Shown: piece by piece, positions 1 through 8,878 of the stretch
Position numbering within the stretch: the first letter of the stretch is position 1
Layout: every line of letters starts with the position of its first letter
NCBI RefSeq assembly: GCF_019426345.1
Contig: NZ_JAHLLW010000001.1
Coordinates: 558,001-622,000 of the forward strand
Source of the DNA: Marinomonas lutimaris
GTDB taxonomy: Bacteria; Pseudomonadota; Gammaproteobacteria; Pseudomonadales; Marinomonadaceae
DNA length: 64,000 nucleotides
Reading direction: 5' to 3'
The notes under the pieces: generated by a model
The model's input: only the letters and a program-made list of their open reading frames with translations
What the model was told of the DNA's origin: nothing
Database searches by the model: none
Made by a program: the position numbers and the translations under genes

Positions 1-533
1 TCGTTGATGGTTTGATTTTCAAGTTCAGAATATTTACTGATCAGTTCTTCTGAATGATCGTATAACGTGCGTAACTCAATGAAATCTGTTTGGTTTTCAC
101 CAATAAAAAGGATCATCGCGGCGTCAGGATTGTCTTTTACTAATCTGATGATATCGGCGTTATGTGAAGACCAGCTTTTGTAAAGGGTATCGAACTTTGC
201 TAGTAGACCAGATATTTCATTTATATCGGCGGTCAGCCCTCGAAACTCCTGCATACGATCCAACGCCTGCTTGGCATTTAATAAGGTCGACTCCTCTAAT
301 TCTTTAGCATTTTTGGAGTTGTGCTCAAATACTAATGTTGCTAACGCGAGACGTGATTGATACAAATCTCTATCGGCATTCTGAATTAGTGAGGTGCCAG
401 AAGCGTATTTGCCCATACTATTTTGCAAGTAATTGACTAATGTTTCGGTTGAGATAATGACCAATAAAAAAACCAACGCCAACCCGCCAAATATTAATGT
501 ATAGCGGCCTCGTATCGTTTGTAGCATCTTCAT
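1..533 (-). CDS. Methyl-accepting chemotaxis protein, N-terminal part (cut by window edge)
   Basis: The reading frame starts at an ATG at 533 (MKMLQTIRGRY) and runs open to base 1, so only about 177 N-terminal residues are visible. A short basic start is followed by one hydrophobic segment at about residues 11-30. A long polar, helix-rich stretch follows, typical of the periplasmic four-helix ligand-binding part of chemoreceptors. The HAMP and signalling domains would lie outside the window. From this architecture it is probably a transmembrane chemoreceptor feeding CheA/CheW. The ligand cannot be guessed. A histidine kinase with a similar sensor domain remains possible because the output domain is missing. 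Confidence 0.6.
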   Translation of the reverse strand, partial: MKMLQTIRGRYTLIFGGLALVFLLVIISTETLVNYLQNSMGKYASGTSLIQNADRDLYQSRLALATLVFEHNSKNAKELEESTLLNAKQALDRMQEFRGLTADINEISGLLAKFDTLYKSWSSHNADIIRLVKDNPDAAMILFIGENQTDFIELRTLYDHSEELISKYSELENQTIN

Positions 534-790
534 GAATTTATCCCTATATTTTAAACGCTGTTGAAACCAAAAAAATGGTTAACTTTCCTTGCTATACAGC
601 TGTCTTTTTCGATGAGACTACACCAATCAAACAATAGCCTTCTATTAAAAATGGCACTTGCATTTGAAGTGTGCAAGCAGCGATAAGGTTGTTCCTTAAA
701 CAAATTGTAATTTTTTGCAAAGAACAATGTAGTGGCAAATAATTGCTGTGTGATTTGAGCCAGTAAAATAACCAAAAGGGGAAATGAAAA

Positions 791-1258
791 ATGTCGGAGT
801 ATTTTGCAACGGTTGAGTGGAAGCGTGGTTCGCAGGTTTTTTCAGACAAAAAATACAGCCGCGGCCATGAATGGCAGTTCGAAGGCGGCGTAGTCGTGCC
901 AGCCTCGTCTTCGCCTCATATTGTCCCTTTACCCATGTCTGTGGCGGAAAATGTTGATCCGGAAGAAGCCTTTGTCGCTTCGCTATCCAGTTGTCATATG
1001 TTGTTTTTCTTGGACTTTGCTTCACGCAAAAAGTTAATTGTCGATCAATACATAGATAACGCCATTGGCACCTTAGCTCTGGGGGCGAACGGTAAACAAA
1101 TGATGACCGAAGTAATATTGCGTCCAACGGTGACATTTGTAGGAGATAGGCCTAGCTCAGAGGAAATCAAAGCACTCCATCATCAGTCCCATGAGGCGTG
1201 CTTTATTGCCAACTCAGTATTGACCAACGTCCGTGTCGACGAGGCTTTCTGTGTTTGA
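791..1258 (+). CDS. OsmC family peroxide-reducing protein
   Basis: A 155-residue OsmC/Ohr-fold protein. Two cysteines sit where the family has its redox pair: C68 in the SSCHM segment at the start of the central helix and C137 in EACFIANS. Family members reduce organic or inorganic peroxides in the cytoplasm. This one belongs to the OsmC/YhfA-like branch rather than to Ohr; a clear Ohr is encoded separately at 8309. The ATG at 791 lies 10 bases after an AAGGGG ribosome-binding site. A strong terminator follows the stop, and the gene converges on the glutathione transferase gene. Confidence 0.85.
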   Translation: MSEYFATVEWKRGSQVFSDKKYSRGHEWQFEGGVVVPASSSPHIVPLPMSVAENVDPEEAFVASLSSCHMLFFLDFASRKKLIVDQYIDNAIGTLALGANGKQMMTEVILRPTVTFVGDRPSSEEIKALHHQSHEACFIANSVLTNVRVDEAFCV

Positions 1259-1268
1259 TCAGTAACAG

Positions 1269-1297
1269 AAGCGACTCATTGATTGAGTCGCTTTTTA
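1269..1297. terminator. Bidirectional intrinsic terminator between osmC-like and GST genes
   Basis: A 10-bp perfect stem (AAGCGACTCA / TGAGTCGCTT) with a 5-base loop, followed by a T-run on the plus strand. It lies between two convergent genes. Confidence 0.85.
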
Positions 1298-1305
1298 ATT
1301 ACTTA

Positions 1306-1917
1306 TCAAGCTTGAGTAATGGGGATAAACCAATCCAAAGCTTCGATGTCTTTAATCCAGCGTTGGATATTTGGATATTCAGACAACTGATAAGAACCGC
1401 CTTCTTCGGCCACATGGGTATAGGGGAAGAGACAAATATCCGCTAGTGTCATGGTGTTTCCCGCCAAAAAGGCCTGTTTCGCTAATGCCTCATCCATGAG
1501 TTTTAACGCGGCGCGACCTTGTTCAATACGATCGGGCAGCATTTGCTTTTTCAACTCTGTCATGGCGTTATGAGTGAGCCAAAAACGTGGCGAAGCGATG
1601 TTGGGTTCGTGGCTGTATTGCTCCCAAAATAACCATTTATAGACTTTGGCCCTAAGAATGGCATCAGTCGGTAACAAGGCAGATTTGTGTTGTTCTGCAA
1701 GATAGAGAAGCACAGCATTACTTTCGCTCAAGCATTGTCCATCATCTAATTGCAATACCGGAATTTTACCATTTGGGTTCATCGCCAAGAAAGACTCGGT
1801 GTGTGTTTCACCCTTGGTGATGTCATATTGTTTCAACGTCACTTTTAAACCTAAACAAGCGCATAACAAACGGATTTTATAACCGTTTCCTGAGGGCAAG
1901 AAATCGTGCAGAATCAT
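1306..1917 (-). CDS. Glutathione S-transferase
   Basis: A 203-residue cytosolic GST. The N-terminal thioredoxin fold has the glutathione-site motifs GKIPVL and ESNAVLLYL, followed by an all-helical C-terminal domain with a conserved TLADI segment. The ATG at 1917 is preferred over an upstream in-frame start because an AAGGAG box lies 6 bases before it. It would conjugate glutathione to electrophiles or act as a peroxidase or isomerase; the substrate is unknown. It is divergent from the LysR gene at 1985, which may regulate it. Confidence 0.85.
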   Translation of the reverse strand: MILHDFLPSGNGYKIRLLCACLGLKVTLKQYDITKGETHTESFLAMNPNGKIPVLQLDDGQCLSESNAVLLYLAEQHKSALLPTDAILRAKVYKWLFWEQYSHEPNIASPRFWLTHNAMTELKKQMLPDRIEQGRAALKLMDEALAKQAFLAGNTMTLADICLFPYTHVAEEGGSYQLSEYPNIQRWIKDIEALDWFIPITQA

Positions 1918-1984
1918 GAGTGTCTCCTTCTTAGTTGATGCTTTGATCATCTGACAAACAGCTCACGGAAAAAAGCGAATTAAA

Positions 1985-2893
1985 TTGACGGCTGGCTTAA
2001 CGCATTTTGATGAATCCCCAAAAGAGAAAATAGCATTGGATACGGAACTATTAAAAACCCTTGTGGCGATTGTTGATCATGGCAGCTTTCAACGCGCCGC
2101 TATGCAAACTTTTCGTACTCCCTCGGCCATCAGTATGCAAATGAAACGACTGGAAGAACAAGTCGGCACCGAGCTGTTTTGCAAGCAAGGTCGAGATCAA
2201 GTGCTCACCGAAGACGGCCAACAGCTGGTTCATTACGCAAGGCGAATCTTGCAACTGCAAGAAAGCGCCCTGCAATCCATCAAAGGCCCACAACAGGGTG
2301 TTTTGCTTAATTTAGGCTGTCCTAATGATTACGTGGCGAATTTATTGGTCGTCATTATGTCTGTCATGGAAACCATGCAGCCTAATATTCGTTTTCGAAT
2401 TCGTACAGGTACATCCGCTGAACTAAGAGAGTGGATGGACAAAGGCGAAGTGGATTTAGCCTTGGTCACGCGTACTCCAGACAGTGATGAGGGATTAACC
2501 TTGTTTCATGACAAAGGCGTTTGGGTGGCGAAGAAAGGCTTTGATTGGACGACACTGAATCCTTTATCACTGGCCTTATATGAGTCTAGCTGTAAGTTTC
2601 ATTCCAGTGCCGTTGATGGTTTGCAGAAAAAAGGTACGGATTATCAACTCTATTGCGTGACCGCGAATCTTACCCTGATTGAACGTCTTCTGATGGCCGA
2701 AAAAGCTATCTCCGCTATTGCCAGCATCAGCGTGAATGACTCACTAGGCATCATCGAAAGCGATTTATTGCCTGCCTTGCCTGCGGTACAAATAGCCTTC
2801 TCCCGCTCCGCCTCCGCACCAGATTGGTTAACCGTTTCATGGATTGAAGAAGTGATTGAGCGGGTGGTAAAAGAAACCAAAAGACCGGCCTAA
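1985..2893 (+). CDS. LysR family transcriptional regulator
   Basis: The N-terminal winged helix (LLKTLVAIVDHGSFQRAA, then SAISMQMKRLEEQVG) is followed by a periplasmic-binding-like effector domain. The frame has no ATG near its beginning. The longest form uses TTG at 1985, while TTG at 2036 would give MDTELLKTL, the usual LysR beginning, and is the better biological start. It is divergent from the GST gene with only 67 bases between them, so it probably controls GST and itself. The effector is unknown. Confidence 0.85.
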   Translation: MTAGLTHFDESPKEKIALDTELLKTLVAIVDHGSFQRAAMQTFRTPSAISMQMKRLEEQVGTELFCKQGRDQVLTEDGQQLVHYARRILQLQESALQSIKGPQQGVLLNLGCPNDYVANLLVVIMSVMETMQPNIRFRIRTGTSAELREWMDKGEVDLALVTRTPDSDEGLTLFHDKGVWVAKKGFDWTTLNPLSLALYESSCKFHSSAVDGLQKKGTDYQLYCVTANLTLIERLLMAEKAISAIASISVNDSLGIIESDLLPALPAVQIAFSRSASAPDWLTVSWIEEVIERVVKETKRPA

Positions 2894-2896
2894 GAG

Positions 2897-3175
2897 CTAA
2901 GACTCTGTAACCGTATAAAACCGCTCAACCTTTTTTGTCACTTCACCCCAATGAGAGGTTTTTACTCTGGCTTGGTGCCTTTCAAACGCCGCTTTGTCGG
3001 TGAATTCTTCGTACACATCAAAGCTTTGTGGATTGTCTGAATCTCGGGTCACAGTGAAGGTGATGCAACCTGCTTCTTGATGAGTCAGCGCGATGTGGTT
3101 GGGAAGCTCTGCCAATACCGCGTCTAGATCTTCTGTTGGTACTTCAATGTGGCCGCTTAGGGTGACTTTTGACAT
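2897..3175 (-). CDS. Antibiotic biosynthesis monooxygenase (ABM) domain protein
   Basis: A 92-residue single ABM (dimeric alpha-beta barrel) domain protein, with the family hallmarks EAGCITFTV and SFDVYEEFTDKAAFERHQ. Such small proteins are quinol or heme-type monooxygenases (YgiN-like). The substrate cannot be told. The ATG at 3175 is chosen over an upstream in-frame start because it avoids overlap with the exporter gene, whose stop is at 3187. With an 11-base gap it probably forms an operon with that exporter. Confidence 0.75.
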   Translation of the reverse strand: MSKVTLSGHIEVPTEDLDAVLAELPNHIALTHQEAGCITFTVTRDSDNPQSFDVYEEFTDKAAFERHQARVKTSHWGEVTKKVERFYTVTES

Positions 3176-3186
3176 GGTCGTTCGTC

Positions 3187-4104
3187 CTATCGTTTCTGTG
3201 TCAGTGGAAGTGACCAATTAAATTTCACCGCGCTAACAGCCAGTAATATCAATATCACACCCAACATTTGCGTTAGGCTGATGTGGGTCGCAAAAGCCAA
3301 ATGGTCGACAAACAAAGCGGTGATCGGATAGATAAACGACAGTAGAGCAATCAAGCTGGTGGGTAGTTTTTGAAAGCTGTCATACATAATGATGTACATA
3401 AATCCGGTTAGCACGGCACCGAGAATCAATAGATCGATCCATTGGTTGATTTGCGTTGGTAAATTATCAAAATCCGCGAAGGGCAAGAGCATAAAGATAC
3501 CAACGATCACCTGTACCAAGGCCACAAACGTGGAGGGCACTTGGCTGACTTTTTTGGTGACAAGCGTGGTCACGGTATAAAGTAGCGCTGCGCCCAAGGC
3601 AAGTAGTAAGCCAAATAATGCAGAAGAACCGTCGCTGCTTGTGTCGCCAGAGAAGAGTGCGCTTATCTCGTTTAGGTCTAATTCCACGATCAAAAATAAA
3701 CCGACGAACGCCAAGGCTAGCCATAATAACAAACTGCCTGACAGCTTCTCTTTGGTAATTAACGCGCCTGTTAGTACTAAAAATAACGGCTGCATGTGAT
3801 AGGCCACGGTGGCGATAGAAAACGGAATATAGTTGAACGAAGCAAATAGAAATATCCAGTTCCCTACCAAGGTGATGCCACCCAAAATAATCATTAACAA
3901 CACGCTGCGCTGGAAATATTCGCGACGAATAAGACCGGCATAATAAGCATAGCCTCCTAGAACAACCGCGCCGATGACGCAGCGGAAAAACACCACATTT
4001 AAAAACGCTTGACCTGAGTTGATAACAAAATAGCCGATAGTGCCAGACAGTATCATCGCTAGAATTAGTTCGATGCTGCCGATTGTGTTGCTGGAACGAT
4101 TCAT
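3187..4104 (-). CDS. EamA/DMT family transporter
   Basis: A 305-residue integral membrane protein with about ten hydrophobic helices arranged as two EamA repeats, the usual length for the drug/metabolite transporter superfamily. Members export amino acids, metabolites or toxic compounds. An Lrp/AsnC-type regulator is encoded divergently (4263), a frequent partner of amino-acid exporters, so amino-acid efflux is a reasonable but unproven guess. Confidence 0.85.
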   Translation of the reverse strand: MNRSSNTIGSIELILAMILSGTIGYFVINSGQAFLNVVFFRCVIGAVVLGGYAYYAGLIRREYFQRSVLLMIILGGITLVGNWIFLFASFNYIPFSIATVAYHMQPLFLVLTGALITKEKLSGSLLLWLALAFVGLFLIVELDLNEISALFSGDTSSDGSSALFGLLLALGAALLYTVTTLVTKKVSQVPSTFVALVQVIVGIFMLLPFADFDNLPTQINQWIDLLILGAVLTGFMYIIMYDSFQKLPTSLIALLSFIYPITALFVDHLAFATHISLTQMLGVILILLAVSAVKFNWSLPLTQKR

Positions 4105-4262
4105 TGCTGACTCCTAATGGTGTCCTCTGATTTTAAGCGCTCCGATGAGTACCTTTTTTCGAGGAAGTGTTCTATGGTGAATAGAATAGATCCGAAAGCC
4201 TGACTTTGGCAGATATAAAAATAGGTAAATACCATAAAATACTATCTATATCGGAGGTAAAA

Positions 4263-4724
4263 ATGCGAAATAACCTAAGAAAAGAAGAGTATTCCTTAGA
4301 CGGTATTGATACCAAGCTCATCGAGCTGCTTTATGCGAATGCAAGAACTCCAATTACCGAGCTAGCACGTTCTGTAGGAATGACCGCACCAAGTGTTAAT
4401 GAACGACTCAAACGATTAGAAGAAAGCGGCGTGATTTCTGGTTATCGAGTGGAAGTAAATCCCGTCGTACTGGGTTATAGCTTAATGGCGATTGTTCGTA
4501 TGCGTCAGCTACCAGGTAAATTAAAAGCCTTAGAAGCGCTGATCAGCTCGATCCCAGAATTTGTCGAATGCGATAAAGTCACAGGGGAAGATTGCTACGT
4601 TGCTCGCCTGTATTTAAAAGACATCAGTGAACTAGACCCGATTCTAGACCGAGTCTCTGAGCTGGCGGATACCAATACCGCGATTGTTAAATCTACTCCA
4701 GTGACTCGACGGTTGCTGGTTTAA
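4263..4724 (+). CDS. Lrp/AsnC family transcriptional regulator
   Basis: A 153-residue protein. The N-terminal helix-turn-helix covers about residues 11-60 (LDGIDTKLIELL, then ITELARSVGMTAPSVNERLKRL), and the C-terminal RAM/effector domain contains GEDCYVARLYLKD. The ATG at 4263 has a GGAGG box 6 bases upstream, so the longer frame from a TTG at 4206 is not used. It probably senses an amino acid and controls the divergent EamA exporter. Confidence 0.9.
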   Translation: MRNNLRKEEYSLDGIDTKLIELLYANARTPITELARSVGMTAPSVNERLKRLEESGVISGYRVEVNPVVLGYSLMAIVRMRQLPGKLKALEALISSIPEFVECDKVTGEDCYVARLYLKDISELDPILDRVSELADTNTAIVKSTPVTRRLLV

Positions 4725-4746
4725 AGTGTGTTTTCCTCAATCTGTG

Positions 4747-6165
4747 TCAATCAATCGTCTCTGTATCAATAAGTCCGTTTTCCTGATGTCGAGTGTTAAG
4801 AGTCACGTGCACTTGTAGGCCTGGATGATTGTCTTGAAGTTCTAGCTTCCCTTGATGAAAGTGTGCGATGGCTTTGATTAATGGGAAGCCTAGCCCATAT
4901 CCAGGGCTTGTGCGGCTTGATTCTAGGCGAAATAAACGTTGCAAGGCTTTGTCTTTAAATTCATCTGGTATGCCTGGGCCATTATCTTTGACAATGAAAC
5001 CTGAGGTGGTGGTAATTAGTTCAATAGCGCCACCAGAACCTGTGTATTTGCAGGCATTTTCTAAGGTATTAAACATGGCGCGGAAAATAAGCGTTTTATC
5101 ACCCTTAATGTGGGGCTGAGCAGTGGCAATAAATGACAGAGTTTGCTGCTTATCTTGAGTCAACGGTTGTATTAGGTCGATAACATCTTCTGCGATTTGA
5201 TTAATATTCACGGTGTCAAAGTGAGAGTCGGTTTGCTTATGTTCTAGTCGACTCAGTTCTAGCATGGCACTAAACGTCGTTAGAATATGATCCAGCTCTT
5301 CAAGCATTTCTTGTAACTGGGATTCGTTAATAGGGGCTTCATATAAGGTGTTTAGGTGGCTTTCGAGGCGCAGGCGCAGTCTGCCAAGTGGCGTACGAAG
5401 ATCGTGGGCGATGGCATCAGTGACGCCTGAGACAGCATGGAAAGAATCTTCCAGTTGATTGAGCATTCTGTTTATGTAGCTGGCAAGTAGATCGAATTCA
5501 TCTTGGCGATGGCTAACGGTGACCCGTGCACCTAGGTCACCGGATTGTATGACCTTGGCGGTGTCATTGATGTTTTTGATGCGGCTGAGGAGTTGTGTCG
5601 ATAAGTAGCGTCCAGATAGCAGACCTAACCCGAGGGTTAGTAGCAAAGCCAATATGCCGGCCCGAAGAAATTGAGTTTGCAAGAAATATAAGTTTTCATC
5701 ATCAAAGGCAACCAATAAGCGTCCATGGGTGAGTGTTGTAATACAGCCTATGTAAAAGCGCAGATCGTTTGCACTGTCGACAAAAAAGGTCGTTTGCGCA
5801 GGGCAAGTTGCGAGGCTGGTTGGTAAGCGGGTAAGGTTTCCGTATGTTGCATGCGCATTTTCATAGGCAAGCACCAGATTATTAATTTGCTTGGCTTGAT
5901 TCGTAAATTGAAGCAGGTATTCATCTTCGTTCATTTGTTGGTTGAAGAGGCGTTGTTGCTGCGTAATAAGCTGAATTTGCTGTTGATAGCTGCGGCTTAT
6001 CTCGCCCACGCTGAGTTGATAAAGCACAAAAAAAGCCACCGCCATTAAGGTGATTAATAGGGTCGTGTAAAGCAGAGTAAAGCGCCAAGCAAAGCTAGCC
6101 CGTCGCTTTTTCAACCAATCGGTAACCAACGCCGCGTATTGTTTCAAGGATCGGGGGAAGGTCAT
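4747..6165 (-). CDS. Two-component sensor histidine kinase
   Basis: A 472-residue membrane kinase. Two membrane segments (about 28-50 and 168-186) enclose a ~115-residue periplasmic sensor. HAMP follows, then HisKA with the phosphoacceptor H254 in AIAHDLRTPLGR, then a HATPase domain with N370, a G1 box (DNGPG, 394-398) and a G2 box (GYGLGF). The frame overlaps the response regulator gene by 71 bases; a start slightly further downstream is possible but none is clearly better. It is the partner of the OmpR-type regulator at 6095. Confidence 0.9.
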   Translation of the reverse strand: MTFPRSLKQYAALVTDWLKKRRASFAWRFTLLYTTLLITLMAVAFFVLYQLSVGEISRSYQQQIQLITQQQRLFNQQMNEDEYLLQFTNQAKQINNLVLAYENAHATYGNLTRLPTSLATCPAQTTFFVDSANDLRFYIGCITTLTHGRLLVAFDDENLYFLQTQFLRAGILALLLTLGLGLLSGRYLSTQLLSRIKNINDTAKVIQSGDLGARVTVSHRQDEFDLLASYINRMLNQLEDSFHAVSGVTDAIAHDLRTPLGRLRLRLESHLNTLYEAPINESQLQEMLEELDHILTTFSAMLELSRLEHKQTDSHFDTVNINQIAEDVIDLIQPLTQDKQQTLSFIATAQPHIKGDKTLIFRAMFNTLENACKYTGSGGAIELITTTSGFIVKDNGPGIPDEFKDKALQRLFRLESSRTSPGYGLGFPLIKAIAHFHQGKLELQDNHPGLQVHVTLNTRHQENGLIDTETID

Positions 6166-6784
6166 CGGTTTCTACCTTTTTTCGTAAGCGTGCCACGTGA
6201 ACATCAATGACATTGGTTTGTGGGTCGAAGTCATAATCCCATACTGCCTCAAATAATAAGGTGCGGGTAACGACTTGTTTAGGGTGTTCCATCAAATAGC
6301 GTAAGATTTGGAACTCTTTTGGTTGCAGGCTGATTTCTTTTCCAGCCCGCCAAACTTGTCTGGTAAGTAGATCCATTTTCAGGTCTGACACTTGTAACAA
6401 GGTACTTTGTTGCACAGCTGCCATGGGTTGTCTTCTGATGAGTATTTCAACGCGAGCTAGAAGTTCGGCAAAGGCGAAGGGTTTGACAAGGTAATCGTCT
6501 CCGCCTTCGCGTAGCCCTTTGACTCGCTCATCAACAGAATCTAATGCGCTGAGTATTAAAACGGGTAAGGTTTTTTGGGCGCTGCGCAAAGTATTGAGAA
6601 CGGTTAAACCATCTAATTTTGGAAGCATGCGATCCAGAATGATCAGCTGATAATCCCCTTCTAATGCTTGGAATAGAGCATCTTGCCCATCGCTGGCGAC
6701 GTCTACTTGATAGCCTTGTTCTGTCAGACCCTTTTTGATAAAGCCTTGTGTTACGAGATCGTCTTCAACTACCAAAATTCGCAC
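6095..6784 (-). CDS. OmpR/PhoB family response regulator
   Basis: A 229-residue regulator. The receiver domain has the acidic pair E7-D8-D9, phosphoacceptor D51 in LDRMLP, S79 and K101. The C-terminal winged helix ends in ETIRGVGYRLVEKA. It would be phosphorylated by the kinase encoded immediately downstream. A PepSY-domain gene lies upstream on the same strand, an arrangement often seen with QseB/PmrA-like systems that sense metals or envelope conditions. The actual signal is unknown. Confidence 0.93.
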   Translation of the reverse strand: MRILVVEDDLVTQGFIKKGLTEQGYQVDVASDGQDALFQALEGDYQLIILDRMLPKLDGLTVLNTLRSAQKTLPVLILSALDSVDERVKGLREGGDDYLVKPFAFAELLARVEILIRRQPMAAVQQSTLLQVSDLKMDLLTRQVWRAGKEISLQPKEFQILRYLMEHPKQVVTRTLLFEAVWDYDFDPQTNVIDVHVARLRKKVETDDLPPILETIRGVGYRLVEKATG

Positions 6785-6888
6785 GGTTTGTTCCTATTAT
6801 TGTGAGCCTGGCGTTTTTTCTATTGCGGCGGCTGTTCTTATGTTAAGCAAGTTTGTTCAATGCTGGAATAGAGGGATGGCTCATTTTC

Positions 6889-6913
6889 AAAAAAGCGACG
6901 CATTTAGCGTCGC
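6889..6913 (-). terminator. Intrinsic terminator after the PepSY gene
   Basis: On the minus strand a 7-bp stem (GCGACGC / GCGTCGC, 5-base loop) is followed by a run of T. The stop codon of the PepSY gene lies in the loop. It suggests that the response regulator and kinase are transcribed at least partly from their own promoter in 6785-6888. Confidence 0.75.
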
Positions 6914-7512
6914 AGAGAAGGAATTACTTCACCTGATTTGGCGTCCATTAATATTTTTGTCGAACCAGATGGCCCTAGCAATTCGATTTCATAGAATGTT
7001 AATCCACGTTTGTGTTCTAGCTCGATGGATTCAATATAAGAACCTTCCTGCGGATTAGAAAGCGCTATTGCATTTTTAATGGAAACGCCTTGCTGTAGTG
7101 ATTCCAGTGCGGTTTGATCATTGTCATCTAATTTATTAAAGCCCATGAAACGTAGAGATTTAGAGTGTCTATCTATTTCTTCACCGCTGTACAGTGCATA
7201 TTTTGCTTTGTATCTTACACCTTCTTTTAGGTCGATCCCTTTGATTTCATACACCAGAATGTTGTCTTCGTCATCCAGTTCGATTTCCATCACTGTAGAA
7301 GGGAAATCAGCTTGGAACTTTTCTAGGAGGCTATCCAAAGAAACTTTGCTAGATTTTAGTGCCTGTAGCATAAGTTGGTCTTCTTGATAATCATCGCTGT
7401 CTTTTGCGTGCACTGTACTGCTCATCAATAGAGCGCTTGAGCATAAGGCGACAAGTGTACTTATCGAAAAAAAGGTAGTGAAGATAATGCTGAGCTTTGC
7501 TTTAAGAGTCAT
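6904..7512 (-). CDS. PepSY domain protein, exported
   Basis: A 202-residue protein. An N-terminal signal segment (MTLKAKLSIIF..., ending near VHA) is followed by two PepSY-like repeats: residues ~45-110, including VMEIELDDEDNILVYEIKG, and ~145-202, ending FYEIELLGPSGSTKILMDAKSGEV. PepSY modules are periplasmic inhibitors or binding domains, often encoded beside two-component systems, as here. The start at 7512 gives a proper signal peptide; the frame extends upstream but without a better ribosome-binding site. Confidence 0.75.
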   Translation of the reverse strand: MTLKAKLSIIFTTFFSISTLVALCSSALLMSSTVHAKDSDDYQEDQLMLQALKSSKVSLDSLLEKFQADFPSTVMEIELDDEDNILVYEIKGIDLKEGVRYKAKYALYSGEEIDRHSKSLRFMGFNKLDDNDQTALESLQQGVSIKNAIALSNPQEGSYIESIELEHKRGLTFYEIELLGPSGSTKILMDAKSGEVIPSLRR

Positions 7513-7678
7513 GATTATTAACCTATATAGTGTGGTTGTTTGAATGAATATGGCGACACTATAGCTGGCTGTTATTAACGACAAGATGGCCGCAACATTA
7601 AACTTTGTTCATCTTGAGCGAAGGCTTTTTATCTAGCGATATACGGTTACCTGTAAAACAGTGTAGAATTTCTAATTA

Positions 7679-7690
7679 TTATCGCTATAA
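7679..7690. promoter_or_regulatory. Probable OhrR operator upstream of ohrR
   Basis: TTATCGCTATAA is nearly identical to the palindrome TTATCGCGATAA found before ohr (8248). It lies 29 bases upstream of the ohrR start, consistent with autoregulation. Confidence 0.55.
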
Positions 7691-7718
7691 CTATTCGCGC
7701 AACTATCAATGAGAACTT

Positions 7719-8171
7719 ATGACTTCTGACAATTCGCTATTCCCCGACAACCCATTATTACTCGACAATCAGTTGTGTTTTGCCTTGTACTCGACTTCTC
7801 TTGCGATGACGCAGTTCTATAAAGAGCCGCTTTCTGCTATCGGCCTGACGTATCCGCAATATACGGTGATGTTGATTTTATGGGAGCAAGATGGGGTGAG
7901 TTTGAAACACATCAGTGATGCGCTTGGGCAAAAATCTGGCGCGCTAACACCTGTAATAAAACGCATGGAAGTTGATGGTTTAGTGCAGCGTTTACGTGGC
8001 GTGGATGATGATCGTAGTTTAAGTATTGCCTTGACTGAAAAAGGTAAAAAGCTGCGCGAACAAGGTTTAGAAGTGAACCGCTGTGTTGCTGAGGCCTGCG
8101 GAATCGATATGGATGAAGTCGTTGCTTTACGTGAGCAGCTAGTTGCCCTTAGACAAAAACTTGTAAAATAA
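7719..8171 (+). CDS. ohrR: OhrR, organic-hydroperoxide-sensing MarR family repressor
   Basis: A 150-residue MarR-fold winged-helix protein. C20 in LDNQLCFALYS matches the peroxidatic cysteine that defines OhrR. The core DNA-binding segment includes LKHISDALGQKSGALTPVIKRME and a wing with GVDDDRSLSIALT. Oxidation of this cysteine by organic peroxides releases the protein from DNA. The ohr gene follows on the same strand behind a terminator and further palindromes, so ohr has its own regulated promoter. Confidence 0.92.
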   Translation: MTSDNSLFPDNPLLLDNQLCFALYSTSLAMTQFYKEPLSAIGLTYPQYTVMLILWEQDGVSLKHISDALGQKSGALTPVIKRMEVDGLVQRLRGVDDDRSLSIALTEKGKKLREQGLEVNRCVAEACGIDMDEVVALREQLVALRQKLVK

Positions 8172-8187
8172 TGCTTGCGCAGTAATA

Positions 8188-8201
8188 GTTATTGCAATAA
8201 C
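8188..8201. promoter_or_regulatory. 14-bp palindrome between ohrR and ohr
   Basis: GTTATTGCAATAAC is a perfect palindrome just after the ohrR stop. It shares the GTTAT...ATAAC ends with the other OhrR-site candidates, but it lies before the terminator, so its role is less certain. Confidence 0.4.
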
Positions 8202-8212
8202 ATAAATCCATC

Positions 8213-8236
8213 AGCTCAGGTAACTGAGCTTTTATT
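8213..8236 (+). terminator. Intrinsic terminator of ohrR
   Basis: A perfect 7-bp stem (AGCTCAG / CTGAGCT) with a GTAA tetraloop, followed by a T-rich tail. Confidence 0.8.
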
Positions 8237-8247
8237 TAATTATATAG

Positions 8248-8259
8248 TTATCGCGATAA
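8248..8259. promoter_or_regulatory. Probable OhrR operator upstream of ohr
   Basis: TTATCGCGATAA is a perfect 12-bp palindrome 49 bases upstream of the ohr start. A two-mismatch copy lies before ohrR (7679). Confidence 0.6.
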
Positions 8260-8308
8260 TCATTATTCAGATAACATAATGCAACAATGACATTTTAGGA
8301 GCAATATT

Positions 8309-8731
8309 ATGCAAGCAATTTATAGCGCAACAGCAACATCAACTGGTGGCCGTGATGGTCGTTCTATTACATCTGACAACAAATTGGATCTTGCTCTAAG
8401 CACGCCAAAAGAATTGGGCGGCGCTGGCGGTGAAGGTACTAACCCAGAGCAGCTTTTCGCAGCAGGTTATTCTGCTTGTTTCATCGGCGCATTGAAGTTG
8501 GTTGCATCTCAACAGAAAGTAAAAGTGCCTAATGACGTTAACGTCACAGCAACTATTGGTATCGGCGCTAACACCAAAGGTGAAGGTTTTACTATCTGCG
8601 CAGATTTAGAAGTGAATGTTCCTGGCGTAGAAAAAGACGTAGTAGAAAAATTAGTAGAAGCCGCTCACAAGGTTTGCCCATATTCAAACGCAACACGTGG
8701 CAACATTGATGTGAACTTCACTATCAAGTAA
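8309..8731 (+). CDS. ohr: Organic hydroperoxide resistance protein Ohr
   Basis: A 140-residue thiol peroxidase of the Ohr/OsmC fold. It has the catalytic cysteine C57 ([10 protein letters not shown]), the resolving C123 in the diagnostic VCPYS motif, and conserved R15/R18 and E47. It reduces fatty-acid and other organic hydroperoxides using lipoylated proteins. An AGGAGC ribosome-binding site precedes the ATG. Its own promoter with a palindrome and its own terminator mark a single-gene unit controlled by OhrR. Confidence 0.95.
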   Translation: MQAIYSATATSTGGRDGRSITSDNKLDLALSTPKELGGAGGEGTNPEQLFAAGYSACFIGALKLVASQQKVKVPNDVNVTATIGIGANTKGEGFTICADLEVNVPGVEKDVVEKLVEAAHKVCPYSNATRGNIDVNFTIK

Positions 8732-8760
8732 TGGTTTTCCATTAAATCGTTAGTCTCAAG

Positions 8761-8796
8761 AATCCCTTTTGCATGAATTTGCAGAAGGGATTTTTT
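8761..8796 (+). terminator. Intrinsic terminator of ohr
   Basis: The arms AATCCCTTTTGC and GCAGAAGGGATT pair with one mismatch around an 8-base loop, followed by six T. Confidence 0.85.
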
Positions 8797-8878
8797 GTTG
8801 CGTTTTAATCATAGTCTTAACCGACTACACTGGTGATTGATACGCTACATTTTCTGATTTAAATAGAGGTGAAACAGC

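Noticed and set aside
551-790. Overlapping small frames on the minus strand between the chemoreceptor and osmC-like genes
   Set aside because: They are short, overlap each other in different frames, and have no ribosome-binding site or recognisable domain.
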